64,000 bases of DNA from Phycicoccus avicenniae_A. Its GTDB lineage: Bacteria; Actinomycetota; Actinomycetes; Actinomycetales; Dermatophilaceae. Shown here in pieces: positions 53,356 to 61,416 of the stretch. The stretch's first letter is position 1. Each line of letters opens with the position of its first letter. The notes beneath the pieces were generated by a model. That model was not told the DNA's origin and made no database searches. It saw nothing but the letters and a program-made list of their open reading frames with translations. The stretch covers positions 22,563-86,562 of the forward strand of contig NZ_JBNVZV010000020.1 in NCBI RefSeq assembly GCF_050496545.1, in the 5' to 3' direction. Position numbers and translations under genes: made by a program.

Positions 53356-54576
53356 ATGCGCCTCCCCACCCCGCCGCCGCCCGGCGACGACGCATCCGTC
53401 GCGTGGGTGACGGAGCACCTGGGCCACCTCGTGCGCGAGGGTGCCCACGATGCCCGACGCGGCGGGCACGTCGGTGGCCAGACCGCCGCCGACACGGCCC
53501 TGGCGCTGCTCGACGTCGCCGGGTACGCGTCGCGGCGCAGCACGGTGCTCCCGGTCGAGCGTCGCGGGGCCAGCCGGATGTCGCCCTACCTCCGGTACAG
53601 CCTCGTGACCCTGCGCGACGCGTGGGACGCGGTCGCGGACGCGCCGGCCCGCGACCGCGTGAAGTACCGCGACGAGCTGCTCTGGCAGGAGTACGCCCGC
53701 CACCTCTACGCCCGGGTGGGCCCGGCCCTGGGCCGCCCGCTGCGCCGGGACCAGCCCCGCACCGCCGATCGATGGCCCACTCCGTGGCCGGACGAGATGG
53801 CCTGCATAGCCGCGACGACGACCGAGCTCGTCGACGACGGGTGGATCGTCAACCAGACGCGGATGTGGCTGGCCTCCCAGTGGGCCGTGCGCGCCGGGGC
53901 CGACTGGCGGGTCGACGAGGACGTCTTCTTCGCCCACCTGCTCGACGGCTCGCGCGCCGCGAACCGGCTCGGGTGGCAGTGGACGGTCGGGACGGGCTCG
54001 GGGCGGCCGTACGGCTTCAGCCGCTGGCAGGTCGAGAAGCGGGCACCATCCCTCTGCCGGGGGTGTGCCCTCGCGTCGGCCTGCCCCGTGCAGGGCTGGC
54101 CCGACGAGGGGGTCGGCGGTCCGGTCGACGGCCCACCGCTCGGGCGGGCGCCGGTCCCCGCGGGACCGCTGGAGGTGGAGGGCGGCGGCGCCGAGGAGGT
54201 GTGGCTCACCGCCGAGTCGCTGGGTGATGCCGACCCTGCGCTGGCGTCCGACCCCTCCCGCCCGGCCGTCTTCGTGCTCGACGAACCCCTGCTCGCGCGA
54301 CTGCGCCTCTCCGGCAAGCGGCTGGTCTTCCTCGCCGAGACGCTCGGCGACCTCGCGACCCGCCGCTCGGTGGAGGTGCGGCTCGGGCCGGTCGCCGACG
54401 AGCTCGCCGGGCGCAGCCTCGCGGTGACGCACGCGCCGGTGCCCGGGTTCGTCCGGCGCCGGGACGCGATCCGGCCGGTCGAGATCCACCCCTACCCCTG
54501 GCTCGTGCCCCCGCGCGACACCTCCGTCCAGTCGTTCACGGCGTGGCGGCGCGGGGTGGGTGCCCCGCGGTCCTGA
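53356..54576 (+). CDS. photolyase/cryptochrome homologue with swapped domain order
   Basis: A 406-aa protein. Residues about 35-250 match the FAD-binding helical domain of photolyases: GGQTAADTALALLDVAGYAS, RMSPYLRYSLVTLRDAW, KYRDELLWQEYARHLYARV, VNQTRMWLASQWAVRAG and GWQWTVGTGSGRPYGFSRWQ, ending in a small Cys cluster CRGCALASAC. After a Pro/Gly linker, residues about 275-400 match the alpha/beta domain that is N-terminal in normal photolyases: DADPALA, AVFVLDEPLL, RLVFLAETLGDL, FVRRRDAI and LVPP. So the two domains are in circularly permuted order. ATG 53356 follows TAGAAC by 6 nt. Light-driven DNA repair is possible but unproven. Confidence 0.82.
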   Translation: MRLPTPPPPGDDASVAWVTEHLGHLVREGAHDARRGGHVGGQTAADTALALLDVAGYASRRSTVLPVERRGASRMSPYLRYSLVTLRDAWDAVADAPARDRVKYRDELLWQEYARHLYARVGPALGRPLRRDQPRTADRWPTPWPDEMACIAATTTELVDDGWIVNQTRMWLASQWAVRAGADWRVDEDVFFAHLLDGSRAANRLGWQWTVGTGSGRPYGFSRWQVEKRAPSLCRGCALASACPVQGWPDEGVGGPVDGPPLGRAPVPAGPLEVEGGGAEEVWLTAESLGDADPALASDPSRPAVFVLDEPLLARLRLSGKRLVFLAETLGDLATRRSVEVRLGPVADELAGRSLAVTHAPVPGFVRRRDAIRPVEIHPYPWLVPPRDTSVQSFTAWRRGVGAPRS

Positions 54577-54671
54577 CCTGCCGGGCCCGGCCCCGCCTGG
54601 TGGCACAGCGCGTCCCCCAGGTCCTCGCGGGACAGGGGCGAATCGCTCCGACGGTGGAGGCAGTTCGGGGG

Positions 54672-54818
54672 ACACCGGTCGTGGTGACTACGATCCCGGT
54701 CGTGATGACCACGATCCCGGTCCTCGTGACAGGGATCTTGGTCGTGGTGACCACGATCCCGGTCGTGGTGACCAGGATCCCGGTCGTCGTGACGGGAATC
54801 CCGGTCGTTGCGACCACT
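54672..54818 (+). repeat. 21-bp tandem repeat array, locus 2 (7 units)
   Basis: Units start at 54672, 54693, 54714, 54735, 54756, 54777 and 54798. Typical unit: ATCCCGGTCGTGGTGACC plus three variable bases. Most units contain a GGTC-N5-GACC or similar dyad. The array lies between the photolyase-like gene and the convergent DinB-like gene. It shares period, orientation and core with the array at 30731-30835, 24 kb away. It reads open as Val/Thr-rich heptapeptides, but no start codon with ribosome site or homology supports a gene. Confidence 0.88.
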
Positions 54819-54859
54819 TCTCGGGAGCGCACCACGTGCGGGAGGCGCGGACCGGACGC

Positions 54860-55438
54860 TCAGGCCGGACCCGGCCGCCAGTCCTCCGGCGGGTCCTCGC
54901 CGGTTCGCCCGTCGACCGCCTCACGGAGCAGGTCCGCGTGCCCGGTGTGCCGGCCGTACTCCTCGAGCAGGTCGTGGAGCAGCCGCCGGACGCTCGCGTG
55001 CGCACCCTCCGGCGTCGACACATGCGCCTCGCCGGCGAGGCCCCGCTCCTCGACCGCCTGCCGCACCAGCGCCCGGTTCCGTTCCACCGCAGCGTCGTAC
55101 AGCGCGTAGAGCTGCTCGGGCGGGTCGTCCGCGGCCGAGGTGAACTCCCAGTCGTCGGCGTCGTCCCAGCCGTTGTCGTCCCAGACGGCCGGCATCGGTG
55201 TGCCCGACAGCTTCTGGGTCGAGTAGAAGTCCTCCACGACGGCGAGGTGCTTGAGCAGGCCGCCGAGCGTCAGGGACGACGACGGGATGCCCGCCGCCAG
55301 CCCCTCCGCGTCCAGCCCGTCGGCCTTCCAGCGGAAGGTGGCGCGCAGCCGGTCGAGCGAGCCGAGCAGGTTCTCGGCCTCGGTGCCGGCGAGCGGCGGC
55401 TCCCACGGTGGCGGGACGAAGCCCTCGCCCGCGCTCAT
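54860..55438 (-). CDS. DinB-like mycothiol-dependent transferase family protein
   Basis: A 192-aa four-helix-bundle protein of the DinB/DUF664 group: LGGLLKHLAVVEDFYSTQ carries the first metal His, and the C-terminal YGRHTGHADLLREAVDG carries the HxxH metal pair. This group includes mycothiol S-transferases, which conjugate the actinobacterial thiol mycothiol to electrophiles for detoxification. ATG 55438 overlaps the upstream hydrolase stop by 4 nt. It converges on the 21-bp tandem array. Substrate not known. Confidence 0.85.
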   Translation of the reverse strand: MSAGEGFVPPPWEPPLAGTEAENLLGSLDRLRATFRWKADGLDAEGLAAGIPSSSLTLGGLLKHLAVVEDFYSTQKLSGTPMPAVWDDNGWDDADDWEFTSAADDPPEQLYALYDAAVERNRALVRQAVEERGLAGEAHVSTPEGAHASVRRLLHDLLEEYGRHTGHADLLREAVDGRTGEDPPEDWRPGPA

Positions 55439-56010
55439 CCGACCCGCCCGAGGAGCTCGAGCGAGCGGTCGATGACGAGCCGGGTCGCCTCGACGTCGGA
55501 CGACGGCAGCGAGGAGTCGGTGAACAGGTGGACGGCACCCGGATACACGAACAGCTCGGCGCCCTCCCGGCCCTCGACGAACCCCTGCGCCGCCTCGAGG
55601 TCCCCCTCCTCGCCGAAGAACGGGTCGTGGTCCATGCCGTGCACCTGCACCGGAAGGCCGTCGGGCCAGGCGCCGAACTCCTCCGGCGGCACGAACGCCT
55701 CGTAGAGCAGTGCTCCCCGCACCCCGGGCCGGTTCTGCGCGAGCTGCTGGGCGGCCATCACGCCGAGCGAGATCCCCCCGACGACGATCCCGTCCGGCAG
55801 CCCGTCGGCCGCCGCCACCCCCCGCGCGCGGACCTCGTCGAAGCCCAGCTCGCGGCACCACGCGGCGCCGTCGTCGATGGAGGCGAAGGTCCGGCCCTCG
55901 AAGAGGTCGGGGGTGTGCACGGTGTGGCCACCGGCCCGGAGCGCGTCGGCGAACGCGACGACCCCGGGGGTCAGGCCCTGGATGTGGTGCAGCAGCAGCA
56001 TCTCGGTCAT
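55435..56010 (-). CDS. dienelactone hydrolase family protein, serine-nucleophile variant
   Basis: A 191-aa alpha/beta hydrolase: MTEMLLLHHIQGLTPGVVAF, then TPDLFEGRTFASIDDG, GGISLGVMAAQQLA with Ser at the nucleophile elbow in place of the usual Cys, HGMDHDPFFGEEGDL with the acid and PGAVHLFTDSS with the His. It is shorter than typical dienelactone hydrolases (about 230 aa). It is first of a two-gene operon with the DinB-like protein (4-nt overlap), so both may handle a reactive or ester-type compound. ATG 56010 is supported by the homologous start MTE. Confidence 0.85.
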   Translation of the reverse strand: MTEMLLLHHIQGLTPGVVAFADALRAGGHTVHTPDLFEGRTFASIDDGAAWCRELGFDEVRARGVAAADGLPDGIVVGGISLGVMAAQQLAQNRPGVRGALLYEAFVPPEEFGAWPDGLPVQVHGMDHDPFFGEEGDLEAAQGFVEGREGAELFVYPGAVHLFTDSSLPSSDVEATRLVIDRSLELLGRVG

Positions 56011-56066
56011 GGGACCCCACCGTAGGGATGGTTGCGGACGGAACGCGTCCGGATGACGATGGCCGG

Positions 56067-57038
56067 GTGCGCCCCGACACCAGCCCTGCCGCCCGGGCCC
56101 TGATCACGATGGAGGCGATCCAGGACGAGCCGGGCATCACCGCCGACCGGCTCGCCGAGCGTCTCGGGGTCACCGCGCGGGCGGTGCGCCGGTACGTGGG
56201 CATCTTGCGCGACGCCGAGATCCCCGTCGAGTCGGTGCGCGGGCCGGCCGGCGGCTACCGGCTCGGTCGCGGCACCCGGCTCCCCCCGCTCGTGTTCAGC
56301 AGCGCCGAGGCGCTCGGGCTGGTCATGGCGGTGCTCGACGGCCACCACGCCGCCGCGGACCCGACCGACCCCGTGGGCGTCGCGGTGGCCAAGCTGCTGC
56401 GCGCGATGCCCCAGCACGTCGCCGAGCAGGCCGACGTCGTGCGGCGGATGGCCGAGGCCGCTCCCGACCGCGGCGCCGCCCGACCCGACCCCGCGACCAC
56501 GGTGGCCCTGGTCCGGGCCCGCAGCGAACAGCGCTGCGTCACGGTGCACTACCGCTCGGAGAACGGCCGCGAGTTCACGACCGACGTGGAGCCCTGGGCC
56601 GTCGTCGTGCGCCACGGCCGCTGGTACCTCCTGTGCCGCTCGACCCGCTCGGGGTCCGTGCGCACCTACCGGGTCGACCGCGTCCACCGGGTCGAGCTGC
56701 TGGACACCGCGTTCCGCCTTCCGGACGACCTCGACCCCGTCGCCTCCCTCGAGGAGCACCTCGCCGCCGGCTGGGAGCATCCCACCGAGGTCCTGCTCGA
56801 CGCCCCGCTCGAGCGGGTGGCCTGGCTGCCCCGCACCCTGGGGCGGCTCGAGGCCGTCGACGCCTCCACCACCCGGCTCGTGGGCACGACAAGCAACCTG
56901 CGCGGCTACGCGAGTGATCTGGCCCAGGTGCCGGTGCCGTTCACGGTGGTCGGCGGTCCGGAGCTGCGGGAGGCCGTGGCCGCGCTCGCCGGGCGGCTGA
57001 CCGACGCCAGCACCTTTGTCCCCGAGGCGCACTCGTGA
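56067..57038 (+). CDS. WYL-domain (YafY-type) transcriptional regulator
   Basis: A 323-aa regulator: winged helix (about 10-65, GITADRLAERLGVTARAVRR and GPAGGYRLGRG), then the WYL domain (about 145-215, VTVHYRSENGREFTTDVEPW, VVRHGRWYLLCRSTRSGSVR, YRVDRVHRVELL) and a C-terminal extension (WCX) to residue 318. WYL domains bind ligands such as nucleic acids and occur in stress and defence regulators. GTG 56067 is taken as start; an ATG at 56028 would add 13 residues. It overlaps the next gene by 4 nt (GTGA), so the small partner is co-translated. Confidence 0.85.
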   Translation: MRPDTSPAARALITMEAIQDEPGITADRLAERLGVTARAVRRYVGILRDAEIPVESVRGPAGGYRLGRGTRLPPLVFSSAEALGLVMAVLDGHHAAADPTDPVGVAVAKLLRAMPQHVAEQADVVRRMAEAAPDRGAARPDPATTVALVRARSEQRCVTVHYRSENGREFTTDVEPWAVVVRHGRWYLLCRSTRSGSVRTYRVDRVHRVELLDTAFRLPDDLDPVASLEEHLAAGWEHPTEVLLDAPLERVAWLPRTLGRLEAVDASTTRLVGTTSNLRGYASDLAQVPVPFTVVGGPELREAVAALAGRLTDASTFVPEAHS

Positions 57039-57550
57039 TCCTGCCCGCGGTGCGCGACCCCCGGATGGTCACCGTCCGGCGCGGCGGGAGCCTCACCGAC
57101 GCCGACCACCACCTCCTCGCCCTGTGGGCGGCCGAGTGCGCCGACCACGTGCTCTGGCTCTTCGAGACCGCGGTCCCGGAGGACCCGCGACCTCGCGACG
57201 CCCTCGCCGCGGTCCGCGGCTGGGTGGCCGCAGAGGTCCCGATGATGCGCTCGCGAGCCGCCGGCGGGCACGCGATGGGCGCCGCCCGACCACTCACGGG
57301 TGCACCGCGGTTCGCCGCGTACGCCGTCGGCCAGGCGGCCTGCGTGCCCCACGTGGCAGAGCACGACCTGGGCGCGGCCGCCTACGCGATCAAGGCGGTG
57401 GTGGCAGCGGCCGCGCCGACAGAGGCCGAGCGGGCCCGCGTCGAGGAGTGCGCGTGGCAGCGCGACCGGCTACCGGATGCGGTCCGCGAGCTCGTCCTGG
57501 AGGACCAGCGCCGCCGCAACGCCCTCTGCTGGTCGGTCTTCACCCCCTGA
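57035..57550 (+). CDS. putative immunity protein, Imm-5-like
   Basis: A 171-aa helical protein. LLALWAAECADHVLWLFE, PRDALAAVRGWV, MMRSRAAGGHAMGAAR, GQAACVPHVAEHDLGAAAYA, IKAVVAAA and WQRDRLPDAVRELVL match proteins annotated as putative immunity (Imm-5-like) by genome pipelines. The family assignment comes from polymorphic-toxin surveys, and its members are often found without a toxin. No toxin gene adjoins here. GTG 57035 overlaps the WYL regulator stop by 4 nt, pointing to a regulator-effector pair. Confidence 0.75.
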   Translation: MILPAVRDPRMVTVRRGGSLTDADHHLLALWAAECADHVLWLFETAVPEDPRPRDALAAVRGWVAAEVPMMRSRAAGGHAMGAARPLTGAPRFAAYAVGQAACVPHVAEHDLGAAAYAIKAVVAAAAPTEAERARVEECAWQRDRLPDAVRELVLEDQRRRNALCWSVFTP

Positions 57551-57563
57551 CCGCTCGCTCGCG

Positions 57564-58442
57564 CTACTCCTCGAGCAGCTCCGCGAGCCGCCGCGCCGCC
57601 TTCTCGGCCGCCTCGGTCGCCGACCGCTCGTCCCGCGTCGTGGCGAGCTGCGCACGACGGGCCACGTGGTCGGCCTCGGCCACCTCGGGCAGCCGCTCCT
57701 CCAGCCCGGCCAGCCGGCGGCGGGCGTCCTCGACGTCCGCGCGCAGCTCGTCGTGGCGACGTCGCGCGGCGACCGCCCGGTTGCGGGCGTCCTCCGCCGC
57801 CTCGTGGGCGGACCGCCGGGCGGCCTCGGCCTCCGCGGCGCTCCTCCGGGCAGCGACGAGGGCGCGCTCGTGCCGCTCCGCCGACTCGACCGACGCGAGC
57901 TTCGCCCTGCCCGAACCGCTCTCGCGCGCCGGCCCTCCCCCGCCGACGGCCACGGCCCGCGAGAGGTCGACCGGGTCGAGCCCGCTGGCGCTGAAGGTGT
58001 CGGTCAGCAGACCCGTGGACAGGGCGGCACCGGCCTCCGGATCCACCATCGCCGAGCGCAGCGTCTCCTCGACGGCCGCGGCCACCGCTGCCGAGACCGT
58101 CCGCCCCTTGTCCCGCCCGATGTCTACCGCCTGCGCGGCGACCGCCCGGGTCAGCTGACGGCGGCTCGCATCGAGGGCCCGCAGGTCGGCGGCCCCGAGG
58201 GTGCCCTGGGCGGCCCGCAGCCGCGCGCCGAGGTCGAGCACCTGCTCGACCTCCTCACCGCGCTCGCGGACCAGCCGGTTGAGCAGCCACGCCCCGACCG
58301 TCGGGCGGCGCAGCCCGCGCACGACGGCGGCCAGCGCCGCATCACCGTCGGCCTTGGCCTCCGCCGCACGGGCGTTGCGCGCCGCGGTGAACTCCTCGGG
58401 CGCCAGTGCGTAGAGGTCGGCCGCGACCTCGTCGATCCCCAT
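57564..58442 (-). CDS. conserved hypothetical coiled-coil protein
   Basis: A 292-aa protein of unknown function. The N-terminal half (VAADLYALAPEEFTAARNAR, RRPTVGAWLLNRLVRERGEE, LRALDASRRQLTRAVA) resembles a family common in actinobacteria with conserved LY.l...eF...R......a............K.....WvlN. The C-terminal half (about 190-292) is an Ala/Arg/Glu heptad repeat predicted to form a long coiled coil. No catalytic motif is visible. GGGAGG precedes ATG 58442. It is divergent from the amino-acid permease with an 88-nt gap. Confidence 0.8.
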   Translation of the reverse strand: MGIDEVAADLYALAPEEFTAARNARAAEAKADGDAALAAVVRGLRRPTVGAWLLNRLVRERGEEVEQVLDLGARLRAAQGTLGAADLRALDASRRQLTRAVAAQAVDIGRDKGRTVSAAVAAAVEETLRSAMVDPEAGAALSTGLLTDTFSASGLDPVDLSRAVAVGGGGPARESGSGRAKLASVESAERHERALVAARRSAAEAEAARRSAHEAAEDARNRAVAARRRHDELRADVEDARRRLAGLEERLPEVAEADHVARRAQLATTRDERSATEAAEKAARRLAELLEE

Positions 58443-58530
58443 CGGTCGATCCTCCCAGCCCGAGAGCCTCCTGTGGAACGCCCGCACCCTCGACGCGCGC
58501 GGGGTGTCGGGACGGTGTAGGAACGACCGG

Positions 58531-59919
58531 GTGACCTCGACCGACCAGAGCTCCCTCGGGACCAGCCTCAAGCCGCGCCACATCACGATGATCTCGATCG
58601 CCGGGGTGATCGGCGCCGGGCTCTTCGTGGGCTCGGCGACCGCCATCGAGCAGGCCGGCCCGGCCGTCCTCCTCTCCTACCTGATGGCCGGCACCCTCGT
58701 CGTCCTCGTCATGCGGATGCTCGGCGAGATGGCGACCGCCAACCCCGACACCGGGTCGTTCTCGGTGTACTCGCAGCGCGCGCTCGGGCGCTGGGCGGGC
58801 TTCTCGGTGGGCTGGCTGTACTGGTGGTTCTGGGTGCTCGTGATCCCCGTCGAGGCGACGGCGGCGGCCGACATCCTCAGCCGCCTGGTGGGGCTGGACC
58901 AGTGGGTGTGGGCCCTGCTCGTCACGCTGCTGCTCACCGGCACCAACCTCGTCTCGGTCGGGAACTACGGCGAGTTCGAGTTCTGGTTCGCGCTCGTCAA
59001 GGTGGTCGCGATCATTGCCTTCATCGCGCTCGGCGTGCTGGCCATCCTCGGCGTGCTGCCGAGCTCGCAGGTCAGCGGGGTCTCGAAGCTCTGGGAGCCC
59101 GACGGGTTCTTCGCCGGCGGGGGCGGGGCGGTCGTCGCCGCGATGCTCACCACGATGTTCTCGTTCATGGGCACCGAGATCGTCACCATCGCCGCCGCCG
59201 AGTCGCCGGACCCGGCCAAGGGCATCACCAAGGCCGTCAACTCGGTCATCTGGCGGATCGTCATCTTCTACCTCGGCTCGATCGCCGTCATCGTCTCGCT
59301 CGTGCCGTACGACCGGCTGGATGACGGGTCGTACCAGACCGTCCTCCAGGCGATGGGCATCCCGGGGGCGCCGCTCATCATGGACATCGTGGTGCTGACG
59401 GCGGTCGCGTCGTGCCTCAACTCGGCGCTCTACACGGCCTCGCGGATGGTCTTCTCGCTCGCCGACCGCGGCGACGCCCCGCGCGTGGTGCGTCGGGTCA
59501 ACGCCCAGGGCGTGCCGTACGTCGCGATCCTCGCCTCGATGGTCCTGGGCTTCCTCGCCGTCGTCGGCAACTACGTCCTGCCGGGGAAGATCTTCGGCTA
59601 CCTGCTCGCGACGTCCGGTGCGGTGGCCCTCTTCGTCTACCTCGCGATCGCCGTCAGCCAGCTCGTGCTGGGACGCCGGATGCGCGCCGAGGGCGAGCGC
59701 CCGCCGGTGCGGATGTGGCTCTTCCCGGGCCTGACGATGGTCGTCATCGGGTTCATCGTCGTGGTCATCGGCCTCATGGCCTTCGACCCGGACCAGCAGC
59801 AGGCCATCGCCCTCTCGGTCGCGTCGGCGGCGGTCATCGTGGCCCTCGGCGTGTACCGCCAGCGGAGGGCCGGTGACGATCGGTCGGCCGACGAGCCCGA
59901 GCGGGCCGCCCGCGCCTGA
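58531..59919 (+). CDS. amino acid permease (APC superfamily)
   Basis: A 462-aa integral membrane protein with about 12 predicted helices: LKPRHITMISIAGVIGAGLF and VGSATAIEQAGPA (substrate-binding helix 1), MRMLGEMATANPDTGSFSVY, SFMGTEIVTIAAAESPDPAK in helix 6 and SCLNSALYTASRMVFSLADR. These place it in the amino-acid transporter (AAT) group of the APC superfamily, with proton-coupled uptake of GABA, asparagine, D-Ala/Ser or aromatic amino acids as usual substrates. GTG 58531 is 7 nt after TAGGAA (58518-58523), leaderless. Confidence 0.9.
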   Translation: MTSTDQSSLGTSLKPRHITMISIAGVIGAGLFVGSATAIEQAGPAVLLSYLMAGTLVVLVMRMLGEMATANPDTGSFSVYSQRALGRWAGFSVGWLYWWFWVLVIPVEATAAADILSRLVGLDQWVWALLVTLLLTGTNLVSVGNYGEFEFWFALVKVVAIIAFIALGVLAILGVLPSSQVSGVSKLWEPDGFFAGGGGAVVAAMLTTMFSFMGTEIVTIAAAESPDPAKGITKAVNSVIWRIVIFYLGSIAVIVSLVPYDRLDDGSYQTVLQAMGIPGAPLIMDIVVLTAVASCLNSALYTASRMVFSLADRGDAPRVVRRVNAQGVPYVAILASMVLGFLAVVGNYVLPGKIFGYLLATSGAVALFVYLAIAVSQLVLGRRMRAEGERPPVRMWLFPGLTMVVIGFIVVVIGLMAFDPDQQQAIALSVASAAVIVALGVYRQRRAGDDRSADEPERAARA

Positions 59920-59941
59920 GCGCCACGTCGGCCGGGCGGGC

Positions 59942-60637
59942 TCAGCCGGTGGCGGCCGGCGCGCACACCACGCCGCGGTTGCCGTCGGGGTCGGCGAGCA
60001 CGACGAGCCGCGGCGCCTCGCTGTCGTCGACGACCCTCGCGCCGGCCGTCACCGCGGCGGCGATGCGCTCGGCGGCCACCTCGGGCGCGACGTAGACCTC
60101 GACGTGGAAGCGCTGGGCGGAGGCGCCCTCGCCCGGGTCGTCGAACCACAGGTTGGGGATGCGCTGCGCGGCGTCGCGCACCTCGTCGCCGGGGGTCCCG
60201 CGGCCCCGGCTCGCGGGGTCGCCGGTGAGCAGGGCGGCCCACACCGGCGCGATGCGCGAGGCGTCCGGGGTGTCGAGGCCGAGCTCGAGCACGCTGACGC
60301 CGGCCGGGTCGGGGGTCAGCCCCTGCGCCGCGGCGACCTCGGTGATCCGCCGGGCCAGGTCGACGTCGCGCGCGGTCATCCACTCGACGACGTGCTCGGT
60401 GCCGTCGTCCTCCCGGTAGACCGCGTCCTCGCTGCTCAGCTTGAGGTCGACCTGGCCGGGGCCGATCGTGACGCGGGGGTGGTGGCCCGCGGCGTCCCCT
60501 GCCTCGGCGACCGCGGTGACGAACCGGGCCGCGGCGGCGAAGTCGTCGACCCGGTAGCGGGCGTGCAGCCCCTGCGCCAGCCGGCGCCAGTCCGTCAGGC
60601 CCGCCGCGTCGACCTCGTCCCCCGAGAGCATGTCCAT
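59942..60637 (-). CDS. fusion of a PCD-like domain and a VOC/glyoxalase-like domain
   Basis: A 231-aa protein. Residues about 1-105 resemble pterin-4a-carbinolamine dehydratase: GDEVDAAGLTDWRR, FAAAARFVTAVAEAGDAAGHHP with the HHP motif, KLSSEDAVY and ARDVDLARRITEVAAAQG, although a Thr-His typical of active PCDs is missing. Residues about 112-228 resemble a VOC domain: VSVLELGLDTPDASRIAPVW, RFHVEVYVAPEVAAERIAAA, VVLADPDGN. The fusion is found in other actinobacteria as VOC family proteins. Reaction unknown. ATG 60637 lies about 8 nt after TAGGGT on the minus strand. Confidence 0.8.
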   Translation of the reverse strand: MDMLSGDEVDAAGLTDWRRLAQGLHARYRVDDFAAAARFVTAVAEAGDAAGHHPRVTIGPGQVDLKLSSEDAVYREDDGTEHVVEWMTARDVDLARRITEVAAAQGLTPDPAGVSVLELGLDTPDASRIAPVWAALLTGDPASRGRGTPGDEVRDAAQRIPNLWFDDPGEGASAQRFHVEVYVAPEVAAERIAAAVTAGARVVDDSEAPRLVVLADPDGNRGVVCAPAATG

Positions 60638-60786
60638 GCCCGCGCACCCTAGACCGGTCGAGGCGTGCTCGGGGCTCCGAGCCCGCCCGCGTCACCGACC
60701 GCGGTGTCCGCACTGCGGGCACGCTGAGACGGCGCGCACCACGACCGATAACGTGAGGGCAGACGTTCCCCAACAAGGAGTTATCG

Positions 60787-61416
60787 ATGTCCCTCCGCCT
60801 CGGCGATACCGCCCCCGACTTCACCGCCGACACCACCGCCGGCGAGATCTCGTTCCACGACTGGAAGTCCGGCTCGTGGGCCGTCCTCTTCAGCCACCCG
60901 GCCGACTTCACGCCCGTGTGCACGACCGAGCTCGGCCGCACCGCGGCGCTCTCCGGCGAGTTCGCCAAGCGCAACGCGAAGCCGATCGCCGTCTCGGTGG
61001 ACTCCGTCGAGGACCACCAGCGCTGGGTGCCGGACATCGCCGAGGTCGGCGGGGTCGCGGTCGACTTCCCGATCGTCGCCGACCAGGACCGCGCCGTCGC
61101 GCAGGCCTACGACATGATCCACCCCGGCGAGGGCGACACCTCGACCGTCCGCTCGGTCTTCCTCGTCGACCCCAACGACAAGGTGCGCCTGACCATCACC
61201 TACCCGAAGTCGGTGGGCCGCAACTTCGCCGAGATCCTCCGGGCCCTCGACGCGCTCCAGACGACGGATGCCGCGCCGGTCTCGACGCCGGCCGAGTGGA
61301 CGCCCGGTGAGCGCGTCATCGTCGCCCCGACCGTCTCCACCGACGACGCCCGCGAGCGCTTCGCGAACGTCGACGAGGTCAAGCCCTACCTGCGCTTCGC
61401 CGACGCCCCGGCCTGA
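60787..61416 (+). CDS. 1-Cys peroxiredoxin (Prx6 type)
   Basis: A 209-aa thiol peroxidase: LGDTAPDFTADTTAGEISFH, the active site HPADFTPVCTTELG with peroxidatic Cys45 and Thr42, VSVDSVEDHQRW, then FPIVADQDRAVAQAYDMI and the C-terminal extension ERVIVAPTVS typical of Prx6-class enzymes. No other Cys occurs, so it is a 1-Cys enzyme that reduces H2O2 or organic hydroperoxides and needs an external thiol. AAGGAG at 60775-60780 precedes ATG 60787, and TAACGT (60749-60754) is a plausible -10 box. Its 3' end overlaps the convergent phosphoesterase gene by 31 nt. Confidence 0.93.
   Translation: MSLRLGDTAPDFTADTTAGEISFHDWKSGSWAVLFSHPADFTPVCTTELGRTAALSGEFAKRNAKPIAVSVDSVEDHQRWVPDIAEVGGVAVDFPIVADQDRAVAQAYDMIHPGEGDTSTVRSVFLVDPNDKVRLTITYPKSVGRNFAEILRALDALQTTDAAPVSTPAEWTPGERVIVAPTVSTDDARERFANVDEVKPYLRFADAPA

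Noticed and set aside
54543..55109. Gene encoding Val/Thr heptapeptide repeats across the 21-bp array
   Set aside because: It starts inside the photolyase-like gene, has no ribosome site and runs antisense through the DinB-like gene. The open frame results from a period divisible by three.
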